DNA of 45,042 nucleotides from Akkermansiaceae bacterium (GCA_023253625.1 JALRFY010000003.1:1-45042), one strand, 5' to 3'; positions 18,838 through 28,330 are shown, counted from the stretch's first letter. A program made the numbers and translations. Notes: generated by a model from the letters alone, not told the origin.

Positions 18838-19751
18838 CGGACAGAGAGTCGGTAATAGGTCTTGGGCCCGGCTTGCGGTGTGAACAGGTGGATGATTCCG
18901 CTGGTATCGGCCTGATAGGCGCGCGTCGTTGCCGAGGCCCCCGCGGGGGTGAACTCCGCGGTGTTCCAGTGCTGCAGGTCCGTGCTGCTTTCCAGCCCGT
19001 AGATCCGGCCGTAAAGCGCGTAGAACTCCAGCCTCGCGCCGGAGGGGGTGATCTCCTTGATTTCCAGACTCAGCCTCGATTGGGGATCGCCTGCGCCGGT
19101 CCCGGCGAGGTATTCGTTCCAGTTGCTCACGCCATCGCGGTCCAGATCGCCGTTGCGGTCCACCAGCGACAAGTCCCAGCCGTCCAGGCCGGGAAGATTG
19201 CCGGCCTCGTAAAGTTGGGATTCCTCCCAAGCGTCCGGCAGTCCATCGCCGTCGCTGTCCACCCCGAGTGTGAGGTCAAGCCGCCGCCGGTCCGCCGCAC
19301 TGCCGACCTTGGCCGTGGTTTTCATCTCAATCGGCTGGTAGAGCAGGCCGTTCACACTGACCGAGAGCGAGTAGTCACTGCCGGTTTTCAATGCCGCGGA
19401 GCTGTAGGCGCTGGTGGCCGCGCGGAACATGTCGATGCGCATCCGCAACTGGTAGCCGCCGCCGGAGGCAGTCATGGACTGCCTGAGAACCTCCCGCCCA
19501 TTCTGATAGAGGATCACCGAGCATCCTTCCGCCGGCAGGCGCTGGCCGTATGAGTCCTTTACATCGCCGAAGACCGTGTAGAAAGGAGCTGGTGGGAATG
19601 CATGCAGCGGAGCCGCTAACAAGAACAGCGGCAGGATCCCGGACGCAATGCGCGCCGGTCCGCGGCTGGGGTGCTGGAAACGCATGTGAGGCTTGAAACT
19701 CATTTTTGAGGTTTTCCAATTCATCAGACGTCGGATTTTAGTCAAACCCAA
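18834..19751 (-). CDS. Secreted protein with thrombospondin type 3-like Ca-binding motifs
   Basis: Signal-like GILPLFLLAAPLHAF; VDSDGDGLPDAWEE and DRNGDLDRDGVSNWNEYLAGT; exact start uncertain (M1, M11 or M17). Confidence 0.78.
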   Translation of the reverse strand: MGLTKIRRLMNWKTSKMSFKPHMRFQHPSRGPARIASGILPLFLLAAPLHAFPPAPFYTVFGDVKDSYGQRLPAEGCSVILYQNGREVLRQSMTASGGGYQLRMRIDMFRAATSAYSSAALKTGSDYSLSVSVNGLLYQPIEMKTTAKVGSAADRRRLDLTLGVDSDGDGLPDAWEESQLYEAGNLPGLDGWDLSLVDRNGDLDRDGVSNWNEYLAGTGAGDPQSRLSLEIKEITPSGARLEFYALYGRIYGLESSTDLQHWNTAEFTPAGASATTRAYQADTSGIIHLFTPQAGPKTYYRLSVR

Positions 19752-19857
19752 TTAATGATGCTGCAAAATTGACTGGTTCGGCCGGGTCGTTGGCCAAGTG
19801 TGCCAGCGCTTCCAAGATGCGAGGCAACCGGGCGGCCGATACCGGCGCTGCTGCGGA

Positions 19858-20541
19858 TCAACCCGCGATCACGAATTTCGGATCGTAATAGGAGAGGGCC
19901 TGGATTTCCCCGTCGGCGTTCTCATACAAGATGACCACATAATTGCCGGGGGAATCCGGCGAGATGTTGCCGATGGTCCTGTCTCCGATGCGGATCATGA
20001 TTTCGCCGCGGGTGCGCCCGAGTCCGACCGCGGCGGTCTTGAGGCGCCTGGCAAACGCGCGCTCCGGCTGATCGCGGCCCTCCACGACCAGATCGACCGC
20101 GGTTTCCTCGGCGCGGCAGACCGACACGAGCGACACGCCAAAGCCGCGCTCGACGTCCTGTTGCTTGAGGCGCAGCAGCTTGACCGCCCACACCGGCGGA
20201 TCGTCCTCCTTCTTCGGTGGAACGCGTTCGGCGAAGGCGATCAGGGTGAGCGTCTCGCCCATGCCGAGGCGGACGCCCGTCCTGCCGGTCTGGACACCCT
20301 CCTTGCGCACCTCGATCTCCAAGTCGCCGGCTTTAACGCCGTAACCGCCGGTGGTTTGGCCGAGCGCGTAGCCATCCGGGTAGAGGTTGCGGCCGTTCAC
20401 GATGAATGTGGCCTTGCCGGTGCCGGGTGAAACGGCGTTGACGATGCGCACGAAGCCGACTTCCGGACGTTCCCGGTTCTGTGCGGAGAGCATGCCGGTG
20501 GCGGCCAGCAGCACGGCGAGGATGTTAGAAATCGTTTTCAT
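19858..20541 (-). CDS. Hypothetical secreted protein, 227 aa, cassette-linked
   Basis: Signal peptide MKTISNILAVLLAATGMLSAQ; start lies 17 nt inside the cassette-A-like gene. Confidence 0.75.
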   Translation of the reverse strand: MKTISNILAVLLAATGMLSAQNRERPEVGFVRIVNAVSPGTGKATFIVNGRNLYPDGYALGQTTGGYGVKAGDLEIEVRKEGVQTGRTGVRLGMGETLTLIAFAERVPPKKEDDPPVWAVKLLRLKQQDVERGFGVSLVSVCRAEETAVDLVVEGRDQPERAFARRLKTAAVGLGRTRGEIMIRIGDRTIGNISPDSPGNYVVILYENADGEIQALSYYDPKFVIAG

Positions 20542-23506
20542 GGAGGATGCGGAGTCGGAATTTCGAGGGATCGGGCTCGCCGTTGGGATCGCGTTTCCCG
20601 GGATCGGCGAAGACAGTGAAGACCTTGCGCACTTCCGCGAGCACCTCTGGCGTGGCGGAAATCGAGGCGGCGGGAGCGACGGACTGCCCGATCACCCAGA
20701 CGCGGAAATTCCGTGAGCGCACGGTGGAGGCCTCGAAGACGCGGGCGAAGGTTTCCTCGGCGGCGGAGTCGGTCCATTGCAGCAGCGGATAGCTGCTGCC
20801 GGTGAATCCGCTGAACAAGCGCTCGTTTCCAAACACGCGCGTGCCGTTCTGCTCACGGGCATTGGCCAGCTCGCCGGTGCCCGCATAGGGGCGCGTGCGG
20901 ATGATCGCATCGGCAATGCGGCCGGAAACCGCCGTGATGTCCGGCAGGCTCGATCCAGTCAACTTCTGCACCCGCGGGTGGCGGCGGCCGGCGGCCTGGT
21001 CGTGCGAGTCATTGATGAAGCGCCGCATTTCCGGGTCCTGTTCCAAGCGGCCGGCGATCATCATCCGCAGCGCCTCGCGGGTGGCGGTGTTGAGGTTCAC
21101 GTGGCCCTCGATTTCCACCAGCGGCCCCTCGCGCCCGTCGGCATCATCGGCACGCGGGCGGCCGGCATGGAACAGGTCGAGCAAATGCGCCGCGCGCAGA
21201 CCGGGCACATCGAAGCGCGGGTGTTCGGGGCGGCCGATGCGCAGCGTGTTGCCACCGCCGTGCTGGTTGCTGGCCGCACTGGAAGCAAGCACATCGCCCC
21301 ACGGGTATCCGGCGCGGTTGCTGGTGGAGCTGCGCACGCTCCACATCAACGGATCGTAAGCGCGGCCGAGTTCGGTAACGCTGAGAAAGCGCCCGAGGTT
21401 GGACAGCCGCGTGGGTGCCTCCTCGCGGCCGAGCGACAGGTCGGGCAGTTGGTTGTAGAAGCGCGGATCGTCCGGGTTGATGCGGTGATCGTCCGAGAAG
21501 GCACCGGCGGTCATTCCGGCCAGGCCATATATGTTGCTGCTGCCGAACGGCGAGTCGTGTCCGCCATCCGGCCACTCGGAGGGCAGCACGCGGCCATAGA
21601 CGAGATTGTGACGGGAGGAGCTGGTGTAAACCGATCCCTCGCGGATGTTGCGGCGGTTCGGGCTGAAGTTCTGCGGGTAGATGTTCGCATCCTGCGGCGC
21701 GGAAAGATAATATGACATGCGCGGATCGCCCATGTTGTTGATGAATTCGGCACCTGCATTGTAGGAGTGCCCGGGAATGGTGGTGCGCAGCTTCTGGCGG
21801 GACTGGTTCTTGGTGTCGCTTGGGTAAAACAGGGAGATGTCGTTGCGGTGGATGCCGCCGCGGCTTTGATCGGCGATTTTACCGTTCCAGCGCATCCGGT
21901 ATCCGGATCCACGGGAGGCATAACTCTCGCCGGACAGCATCAACGGGCTCGCGATCCATTCGTCCTCGGCGACTGCGTCGAGGCTGTAGGTCACCGTGCC
22001 GCAGTTGAAAACCCGGTATTCGTTCGGTTGCAGATTCACGGCAAGGGGGGGGAGCCAGAAATATCCATCGCTTTCGACCAGCTTCGGGTCGGCGTGTGTC
22101 ATGTCACCGAGACTGATCATGTTCGGGTTCGGCGGGATCTGGAATTGATATTTCGTTTCGTAGCTCACCTGCGCCTCGCCGCTCACCGGCACATTGTTCA
22201 TGTTCCAGAGTTCCACGTAGATGGTGGCGGAGAGCACGAGGAACTTGCGGCCGTTCTCGGTGCGGATGGTTTCCCAACGGGTCTTGAGCAGGTATTCACT
22301 CACCAATGGATAACCGTCGACGCCGCGATGGCCGTCGCCGATGCTGGCGTCGTTGTCGGCATCGGCATAATCGAGCGCGTTGGCGGCGAGGGTCTTGAAG
22401 TAATCATCGGGGAAGCCGCCCTTGCGTTTTTCAAAGTCGGGCAGGGCGCGTTTGATCAGGCCGGCCATTTCGGCGACGGCGGAGTCGCGGTCTGCGGCGA
22501 GCAGGCGGTTGAGGTTGAGTTTCGGTTTGCCTGCGGCGGCGGGGTCGATGCCGGCGGCGTGGGGGATGAGCGGTCGTTCGAGGTATGGCCGGTGGTTGGT
22601 GGCGAGCCCGCGTTCCACGGCGCGGGCCATGGGGTCGGTGAGGTCGCCGGTGAAGCCGCCATCGGCGGAAGCGGCGGTCAGGCGTTCGAGCGGCGGCCGG
22701 ATTCCGGCGGCGGCAAGTTGCGAATCCGGAGAAACGAGCAAATTACGGTTTTTCAGCAGCGTTTTGCCGAGTTCACCCTGTGCGTTGTCGGTGGCGGCGG
22801 GATCGAGGGCGAAGAGCGCGATTGAATCGAGCGCCGGTTCGTCGTCGGCTTCGGCTTGGTTGTTGAGTCCGGGGGCAGGGAACGGCCATGGGGAGTGCGC
22901 ATGGCCACCGTTTTCACCTTTGTCGTTACCGGCGATGGCGGGATCGACGCGTCCTTGCAGGTCTTCCACCCAGTAGGCGTAGCGGGCGACGACACGGCCT
23001 TTGCCGTCGCGCACGGGGAGCCAGGCGGCGCGCGCCTTGTCGAGCCATGGCAGGGTGGTGAAATCGATACGCTCGCCGTCATTACCGGTGAGGCCGCCTA
23101 TTTCCGGTGCGGCCAACGGGGCATCGTCCGGTCGTTTGGTGGCACTGAAGAGCGGGATGTAGCGGAAATTGAAGCCAGCGGCCGTGCCGGTGGTTTCCTT
23201 GCCGCGGGCGATGAAGAGATGCGGCGCGGACTCCATTCCCTGGGTGCTTGGGTTTTGCAGGCTGGACTGGATGACGATGAAATCGTCGTTGGCGGTTTCC
23301 GCGTTGAGAACGCCGCGGAGGTCCTCAAGTCCGGCGCGGGCGGCGAGTTCGGCGCGTTCGCGGTCTACGAAGGAGCGCGCGGTGTTGCGTTCGATGCCCA
23401 CCACGAGCAGCGCGCCCACCGCGAGGATGAGGAGCGCGCCAGCGACCACCAGCACGGCCGGCAGGGCGAATCCGCGATGTTTGTTAGAAAGATTCATCAT
23501 TTCCAA
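20525..23506 (-). CDS. Verru_Chthon cassette protein A-like (prepilin-like / GspK-PilX-like), 993 aa
   Basis: N-terminal RGFALPAVLVVAGALLILAVGALLVVGIERNTARSFVDRERAE; C-terminal VNLNTATREALRMM; adjacent to B, C and D-like genes. Confidence 0.8.
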   Translation of the reverse strand: MEMMNLSNKHRGFALPAVLVVAGALLILAVGALLVVGIERNTARSFVDRERAELAARAGLEDLRGVLNAETANDDFIVIQSSLQNPSTQGMESAPHLFIARGKETTGTAAGFNFRYIPLFSATKRPDDAPLAAPEIGGLTGNDGERIDFTTLPWLDKARAAWLPVRDGKGRVVARYAYWVEDLQGRVDPAIAGNDKGENGGHAHSPWPFPAPGLNNQAEADDEPALDSIALFALDPAATDNAQGELGKTLLKNRNLLVSPDSQLAAAGIRPPLERLTAASADGGFTGDLTDPMARAVERGLATNHRPYLERPLIPHAAGIDPAAAGKPKLNLNRLLAADRDSAVAEMAGLIKRALPDFEKRKGGFPDDYFKTLAANALDYADADNDASIGDGHRGVDGYPLVSEYLLKTRWETIRTENGRKFLVLSATIYVELWNMNNVPVSGEAQVSYETKYQFQIPPNPNMISLGDMTHADPKLVESDGYFWLPPLAVNLQPNEYRVFNCGTVTYSLDAVAEDEWIASPLMLSGESYASRGSGYRMRWNGKIADQSRGGIHRNDISLFYPSDTKNQSRQKLRTTIPGHSYNAGAEFINNMGDPRMSYYLSAPQDANIYPQNFSPNRRNIREGSVYTSSSRHNLVYGRVLPSEWPDGGHDSPFGSSNIYGLAGMTAGAFSDDHRINPDDPRFYNQLPDLSLGREEAPTRLSNLGRFLSVTELGRAYDPLMWSVRSSTSNRAGYPWGDVLASSAASNQHGGGNTLRIGRPEHPRFDVPGLRAAHLLDLFHAGRPRADDADGREGPLVEIEGHVNLNTATREALRMMIAGRLEQDPEMRRFINDSHDQAAGRRHPRVQKLTGSSLPDITAVSGRIADAIIRTRPYAGTGELANAREQNGTRVFGNERLFSGFTGSSYPLLQWTDSAAEETFARVFEASTVRSRNFRVWVIGQSVAPAASISATPEVLAEVRKVFTVFADPGKRDPNGEPDPSKFRLRILHENDF

Positions 23507-24224
23507 AGCGGATCATGGCTCTGTAGGTTTCAAGATAACGGTTGCGCGCGGCCTCGGCGGGGGTCCCGAGCTGTGGGTTGCCGCCGTCCCAATCAGCGGA
23601 TGTGCGCAGCCGCCCGGCGAGTTCGCGGCGGACGATTGCGATTTTCACATCGATGGCCTCCGGGCCTTGGGTGTCATTGCGCGTCCACTCGCGCCATTGG
23701 CCGTTGGCATCGCGCGCGATCGGGCGCACCTCGAAGGCCGCCACGTTGAAGGCGACGGGTTCGTCGAGCGTGTCATCGGGCTGGAACAGGGATGATATGT
23801 CATCATTTCCCAGAGCCGCGAAGGTATCCATGCTTTCACGGAATCCGCGCATCAGGCAGCGCACGGTCTTGCCACCGATCTCGAGGTCCTTGATGTAATA
23901 ATGGATGGCGCACAGGTCGCCGATCCGGCCATTCCTCGATTGCGCCGCGGCGGGTTGGAGGCTGGGGAATCCGAGCCTCGCGGCGGGCCAGGCGGTGCCT
24001 GTGTTTTCGATCGGGCCGTCCTTGTGGAAGCTCGCGGTGGCGAGATCGGAAGTGAGCTGGCTGATGAGCGCGCGGGCTTCACGCTCGGTGGCCACCCCGC
24101 CGCCGACGCGCTCGTAGCCCTCGCCGGAAGTGCCGAGCAAGGCGGCCGCCGCGAGCAGCACGATGGAACCGACCACCACGGAGGCGAGCAGTTCGATCAA
24201 GGTGAAGCCGGGGCGGCGGGTCAT
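23484..24224 (-). CDS. Verru_Chthon cassette protein C-like prepilin-like protein
   Basis: MTRRPGFTLIELLASVVVGSIVLLAAAALL type IV prepilin N-terminus; start at 24224 overlaps upstream stop as ATGA. Confidence 0.85.
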   Translation of the reverse strand: MTRRPGFTLIELLASVVVGSIVLLAAAALLGTSGEGYERVGGGVATEREARALISQLTSDLATASFHKDGPIENTGTAWPAARLGFPSLQPAAAQSRNGRIGDLCAIHYYIKDLEIGGKTVRCLMRGFRESMDTFAALGNDDISSLFQPDDTLDEPVAFNVAAFEVRPIARDANGQWREWTRNDTQGPEAIDVKIAIVRRELAGRLRTSADWDGGNPQLGTPAEAARNRYLETYRAMIRFGNDESF

Positions 24225-24733
24225 GGGATGCGGGTGTGGAAATCGAGCTTGTTGCGCCGTGCTGCGGAGGCGGAGGCCGGATATTCGATGGAAATCCGGG
24301 CGTCGAGCATGGGCGTGGTGCCGGGTGACACGTTTCCGGAGGTGGCCGCGAGCACGGCGATGTAGCGTGCCGGCCGGCCATCCAGTTCCTTCAGGCCGCG
24401 GTCGCATTGTGTTTTGGAAACCTTGCCCAAGATGCTGCCGTCCGCCGTGAAGGCGAGCGCCCAGACCTCGCCCGCCGGCGGGAATGTCTGGCCGGTGGCG
24501 GTGGCGGTGAAATATTGCGGGCGGCCATCGCGTGAGGCCTCAATCTCCCGCATGCAGGCACGGACGATCCAGGTGGCCCGGGTTTCCGCCTGCGCGGAAG
24601 AGCCGTTTTTTCCTGCCTCCGCCAGCGCGCCGAAAACCAGCGGCACTGCCACCGCGAGCACGCCCACCGCGATGACTGCCTCGACGAGCGAGCTGCCACG
24701 CGAGGCTACGCGACATGGGGTGGAGGATTTCAT
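24221..24733 (-). CDS. Verru_Chthon cassette protein B-like prepilin-like protein
   Basis: RGSSLVEAVIAVGVLAVAVPLVFGALAEAG N-terminal pilin-like helix. Confidence 0.82.
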   Translation of the reverse strand: MKSSTPCRVASRGSSLVEAVIAVGVLAVAVPLVFGALAEAGKNGSSAQAETRATWIVRACMREIEASRDGRPQYFTATATGQTFPPAGEVWALAFTADGSILGKVSKTQCDRGLKELDGRPARYIAVLAATSGNVSPGTTPMLDARISIEYPASASAARRNKLDFHTRIP

Positions 24734-25408
24734 TCAGTTCGTGCGGTAGGGCCGGGCGATCACGCGGCCGATCTTGAGGCGGTTTTCAGCGACGCCGGAC
24801 GCTTCGCCGCGCCGGACGGGCATCGCGACACCATTGCGATAGCCACCCTCGGCGATCCGGAGCTGGACGGGGCTGGAGCCCTCGGGAAAACGCAGCCCGC
24901 CGCGTGGATTGAAGCTGAGCGCGTGGACTTTCACGGTGCGGGCATTGGCCCCGGAGCCGTAGCGGATCCGCAGTTCGGGGGCATCGATTGGATTCGGCAG
25001 TGGTCCATTGGATTGCCCGTTGTCCTCGCCGGCGGCCAGCACCACGCCGATGTCCAGAACCCGCCAGCGGTTCAGCTGCACGGCAGGCATTTCACCGGTG
25101 CTGTCTTCCGGCCAATCATCCACCTTGAACAATCCAAGGCGGCAGCGGTTGTCGCTGGTCGGCAGGTCGCCGGGCTCGGCGATGGCCAGAATGACATGCG
25201 AGCGGGTGGTGATGGCCGTGGTGCGCGCCTGCTCGATCAGGCCGGTCACGGTATCGGTGGCCGCGCGGCGCGCCTGGGCAGCGGTGTCGCCGAGCAATCT
25301 GACCCCCGCCACCAGCAGGATGCCGGTGACTGCGATCACGGCGAGCATTTCCACCAAGGTGAATGCGCGTCTGCCGATGCCGGGATGCCAACGTTGGGGG
25401 AAAATCAC
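24734..25408 (-). CDS. Verru_Chthon cassette protein D-like prepilin-like protein
   Basis: RRAFTLVEMLAVIAVTGILLVAGVRLLG prepilin signature; its stop abuts the ATG of the B-like gene (TGAATG). Confidence 0.84.
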   Translation of the reverse strand: MIFPQRWHPGIGRRAFTLVEMLAVIAVTGILLVAGVRLLGDTAAQARRAATDTVTGLIEQARTTAITTRSHVILAIAEPGDLPTSDNRCRLGLFKVDDWPEDSTGEMPAVQLNRWRVLDIGVVLAAGEDNGQSNGPLPNPIDAPELRIRYGSGANARTVKVHALSFNPRGGLRFPEGSSPVQLRIAEGGYRNGVAMPVRRGEASGVAENRLKIGRVIARPYRTN

Positions 25409-25571
25409 GATTCGTTCATGTCATTTGGAGTCTCCGGCCTGCAAGCATCGTGCCAACACGAAGTAAACACAGCGCCGAATTTGCATCCATATCCCGCGCC
25501 GTCAACAACCGGCAGCGGTGAAAGTATCGTCACCATGGGCGGAAAACCTGGGCCGGGAATTCGCAAGCAGC

Positions 25572-27074
25572 TCATCTTCTGCGGGGAGTATCGCGCTCGC
25601 GGCCGCCGCCGAGGATTCCTTCGAGCAATTGATTGACCTCGCGCACCGTGCGGCTGCCTTCCTCGATGATTTTCACGCCTTTATCGAGCGCCTGTTGGGG
25701 ATCGTCTCCGAGCACGGCACGGGAAAACTTGAGCACTTTTTCCCCGCCGCTGCCGGGGAGGGTTTCGAGCAGCCGCAGTCCGGCGGCGGTGATCATGCGG
25801 TCACTGAGGTCCTCGCGCGGCTTTTCGAGTGTGCCGGTCACGCGCATCGGTGCCCATAACATCCCGCGAGTTCCGGGCGTGAACACATGGGTTTCCGCGC
25901 CGGGCACGGCCGCAAGCGTGCCGGGCGCCACGCCCAGCATGAAATCGCCGGCCAGCTGTCGCTCGCGGATGCTCAGGCGGCCTTCCAGCCGGACCTGGCT
26001 CTCGCTTGCCAAGACGATGTTTTCGAAAACCAGTGCGCCATCCTGCCAGCGCCAGTCGGCCTGTGCCTCACTGAGCACCAATGTGCGGAAGCGGCTGGTG
26101 TCCAGGTATGCGGCCAGGATATCGAGCACTGGCAGGGCGGTCAGCACGCCATTTTCCATGGCCATGCGGCCCTTGGCGGTGGTTTGCCCACTGCGGCTTT
26201 GCACGACGAAATCCGAGCTGAGCTGGCCGCTGAGCCGGCGCGCCCAGTCTTCATTCATCAACTCGCCGCATTTCACGCCAGACAGCTCTCCATCCAGCGT
26301 CAGGCGCTGCGTGACGCGGTCCCACTCGCCATCCGCCACCACCCGCGCGGCTGTCCATGCGCCGGCCTCCAGTGCTGTGAGGAAAACCCCTTGCGGCTGC
26401 ACGTGTATCCGCGCCCGCTGCAATCTCAGCTCCGGCAAACTTTCCTGTGGAAACGCCAGCGTGCCCCCGGAAAGCACCGCGCGGTAGGAATCCGGCCCAC
26501 CCGCTTTTTCCACATCAAGCCGCATCCCCTTGGCCGCCAGCGGCCCCTGATCGGTGAGCGCCTCCAGCGAAATTTCCTCCAGCGCCAGGCCATTTGCCTC
26601 CACCTTGCGGGGCAGCCAGCCGCGACTCTCCGCCTCATCCCTGGCGGCGGCCGGCTGGGCTGGTGGCGCCTGGCTGTCCTGCCGGCCGCGAGTGTCCATC
26701 TGGAGTGTGAGCCGCCGCGCGCGTGAATTCCGGAGTTCCCACACCCCGCGCCGCACGCCGCCGAGTGCCAATTCCGTATGCAATGCCTCGACCCGGAGTT
26801 GGCGGATCGCGCCTTGTCCCGTGGCGGCGAATGAATCGGCTTCCACCGAAAATCCATCCCAGCGCAATGGCGAAAAGCCGCCATCCACGCCGGCTGCGGT
26901 GCTGGCTTTGTCCGACAAAAACTGCCGGAAGGCATCGCTGCGCAGGTAATTCCGCACCGCCATGAAAACGACCGCCGCCGCCACCAAGCCCACGGCGATC
27001 AAGCCTGCGGACATCATTGCCAACCGCCCGCCACTCCGGCCCCTTCGCCTGCGCTCCCTTCGGTTCATCCGCAT
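25572..27074 (-). CDS. AsmA/translocation-like single-pass membrane protein, 500 aa
   Basis: Basic N-terminus, TM GGRLAMMSAGLIAVGLVAAAVVFMAV, then long beta-rich region with GTLEKPREDLSDRMI resembling AsmA-like C-termini. Confidence 0.6.
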   Translation of the reverse strand: MRMNRRERRRRGRSGGRLAMMSAGLIAVGLVAAAVVFMAVRNYLRSDAFRQFLSDKASTAAGVDGGFSPLRWDGFSVEADSFAATGQGAIRQLRVEALHTELALGGVRRGVWELRNSRARRLTLQMDTRGRQDSQAPPAQPAAARDEAESRGWLPRKVEANGLALEEISLEALTDQGPLAAKGMRLDVEKAGGPDSYRAVLSGGTLAFPQESLPELRLQRARIHVQPQGVFLTALEAGAWTAARVVADGEWDRVTQRLTLDGELSGVKCGELMNEDWARRLSGQLSSDFVVQSRSGQTTAKGRMAMENGVLTALPVLDILAAYLDTSRFRTLVLSEAQADWRWQDGALVFENIVLASESQVRLEGRLSIRERQLAGDFMLGVAPGTLAAVPGAETHVFTPGTRGMLWAPMRVTGTLEKPREDLSDRMITAAGLRLLETLPGSGGEKVLKFSRAVLGDDPQQALDKGVKIIEEGSRTVREVNQLLEGILGGGRERDTPRRR

Positions 27075-27122
27075 ACTTTAACGCCGCCCGCACGCTCCGC
27101 AAGCCTGCGCAAGCGCCCCTGG

Positions 27123-28226
27123 TCAAGCACCCGAGTGTCGCCGCACCACGCGTGGCGTGATGCCGGTGAAGATTTCCCACGCGATGGTGCCGGCCTTTTC
27201 CGCCACTTCGGCCACCGGAATGTTCGGGCCGAACATTTCCACCTCGTCGCCTTCCCGCACTTCGGGCACGGCGGTCACATCCACCATCACCTGGTCCATC
27301 GTCACCCGGCCGAGGATCGGGCAGCGCCGGCCGCGGATGAAAACCTCCGCGCCCCGGCCCGAGACATGCCGCGGGTAGCCATCACCGTAGCCGATGCCCA
27401 CCGTGGCCACCCGCGTCGGCGCGGCGGTCACGTATTCGCGGCCGTAGGAAATGCCATGGCCCGCCGGCAAGGTGCGCGTGAGCGTGATGCGTGATTTCAG
27501 CACCATCACCGTGGCGAGCCGCGATTGGAAATCCGGCAGTGGCGAAACACCATACAACATCAGCCCCGGCCGGGCGAGATTGCACAAATCGCGGTCGTAG
27601 CCAAGCAGCCCCGCGCTGTTGAGCAAATGCCGCCACTTGAAACGAGCCGGACCACCAAGCAAACCGATGGTTTTCCGGAACACCGCGATCTGACGCCGGG
27701 TGAACTCCTCGTCCTCGTCCGCCGACGGGCAATGCGAACCGATGCCCTCGATATCCAAATGCGCCATCCGTTCCAACGCCGTCATCGCCTGCGGCAACTC
27801 CTCCGCCACGAAGCCGCCGCGCCCCATACCCGTATCCACCGCCAGATGCACCTTCTGGCGCACACCGGCCGCCGCCGCCAACCGGTCGAAATGCTCCGCC
27901 TCCGAGAGCGAGGAAACGCAGGGCGTCCAGCCGCGCGCCACGATCTCCCCGCGCTCCGCCTCCCAGGTCGGCCCTAACAGATAAACCGGCGTCTCCACGC
28001 CCGCCGCGCGGATGCGGCGCGCCTCGCCCACGTTCGCCACGCCGAAAAACGCGATCTCACGCGCGGCCAGCAGCCGCGCGATTTCCTCCAACCCGTGCCC
28101 GTAGGCCCCCGCCTTCACCACCACCATCAGGTCACAGCCGGCGGCCTCGCGCGCCACGCGCAGGTTCGCCGCCAGCGCCGCCAGATCAATCTCCGCCCAC
28201 GCCCGCGGCGGGGATTTGGAAAACAT
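27123..28226 (-). CDS. alr: Alanine racemase
   Basis: PLP site MVVVKAGAYGHG, ARPGLMLYG, GHGISYGREY, VGIGYGDGYPR; start placed at MFSKSPPRAWAEIDL. Confidence 0.93.
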   Translation of the reverse strand: MFSKSPPRAWAEIDLAALAANLRVAREAAGCDLMVVVKAGAYGHGLEEIARLLAAREIAFFGVANVGEARRIRAAGVETPVYLLGPTWEAERGEIVARGWTPCVSSLSEAEHFDRLAAAAGVRQKVHLAVDTGMGRGGFVAEELPQAMTALERMAHLDIEGIGSHCPSADEDEEFTRRQIAVFRKTIGLLGGPARFKWRHLLNSAGLLGYDRDLCNLARPGLMLYGVSPLPDFQSRLATVMVLKSRITLTRTLPAGHGISYGREYVTAAPTRVATVGIGYGDGYPRHVSGRGAEVFIRGRRCPILGRVTMDQVMVDVTAVPEVREGDEVEMFGPNIPVAEVAEKAGTIAWEIFTGITPRVVRRHSGA

Positions 28227-28330
28227 GTCGTCCACAGCCGCGACGCTGCATGATACCCAAAACGCTGGCAAGACCACGTGTTTTTTCAGCCCAAACACGC
28301 CAAGCCCGCCAAGGAAACAAGCCACGAACA

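Noticed and set aside
20777-22825. Plus-strand ORFs of 312 and 352 aa
   Set aside because: Antisense to cassette A; Gly/Val/Arg-rich spurious translations
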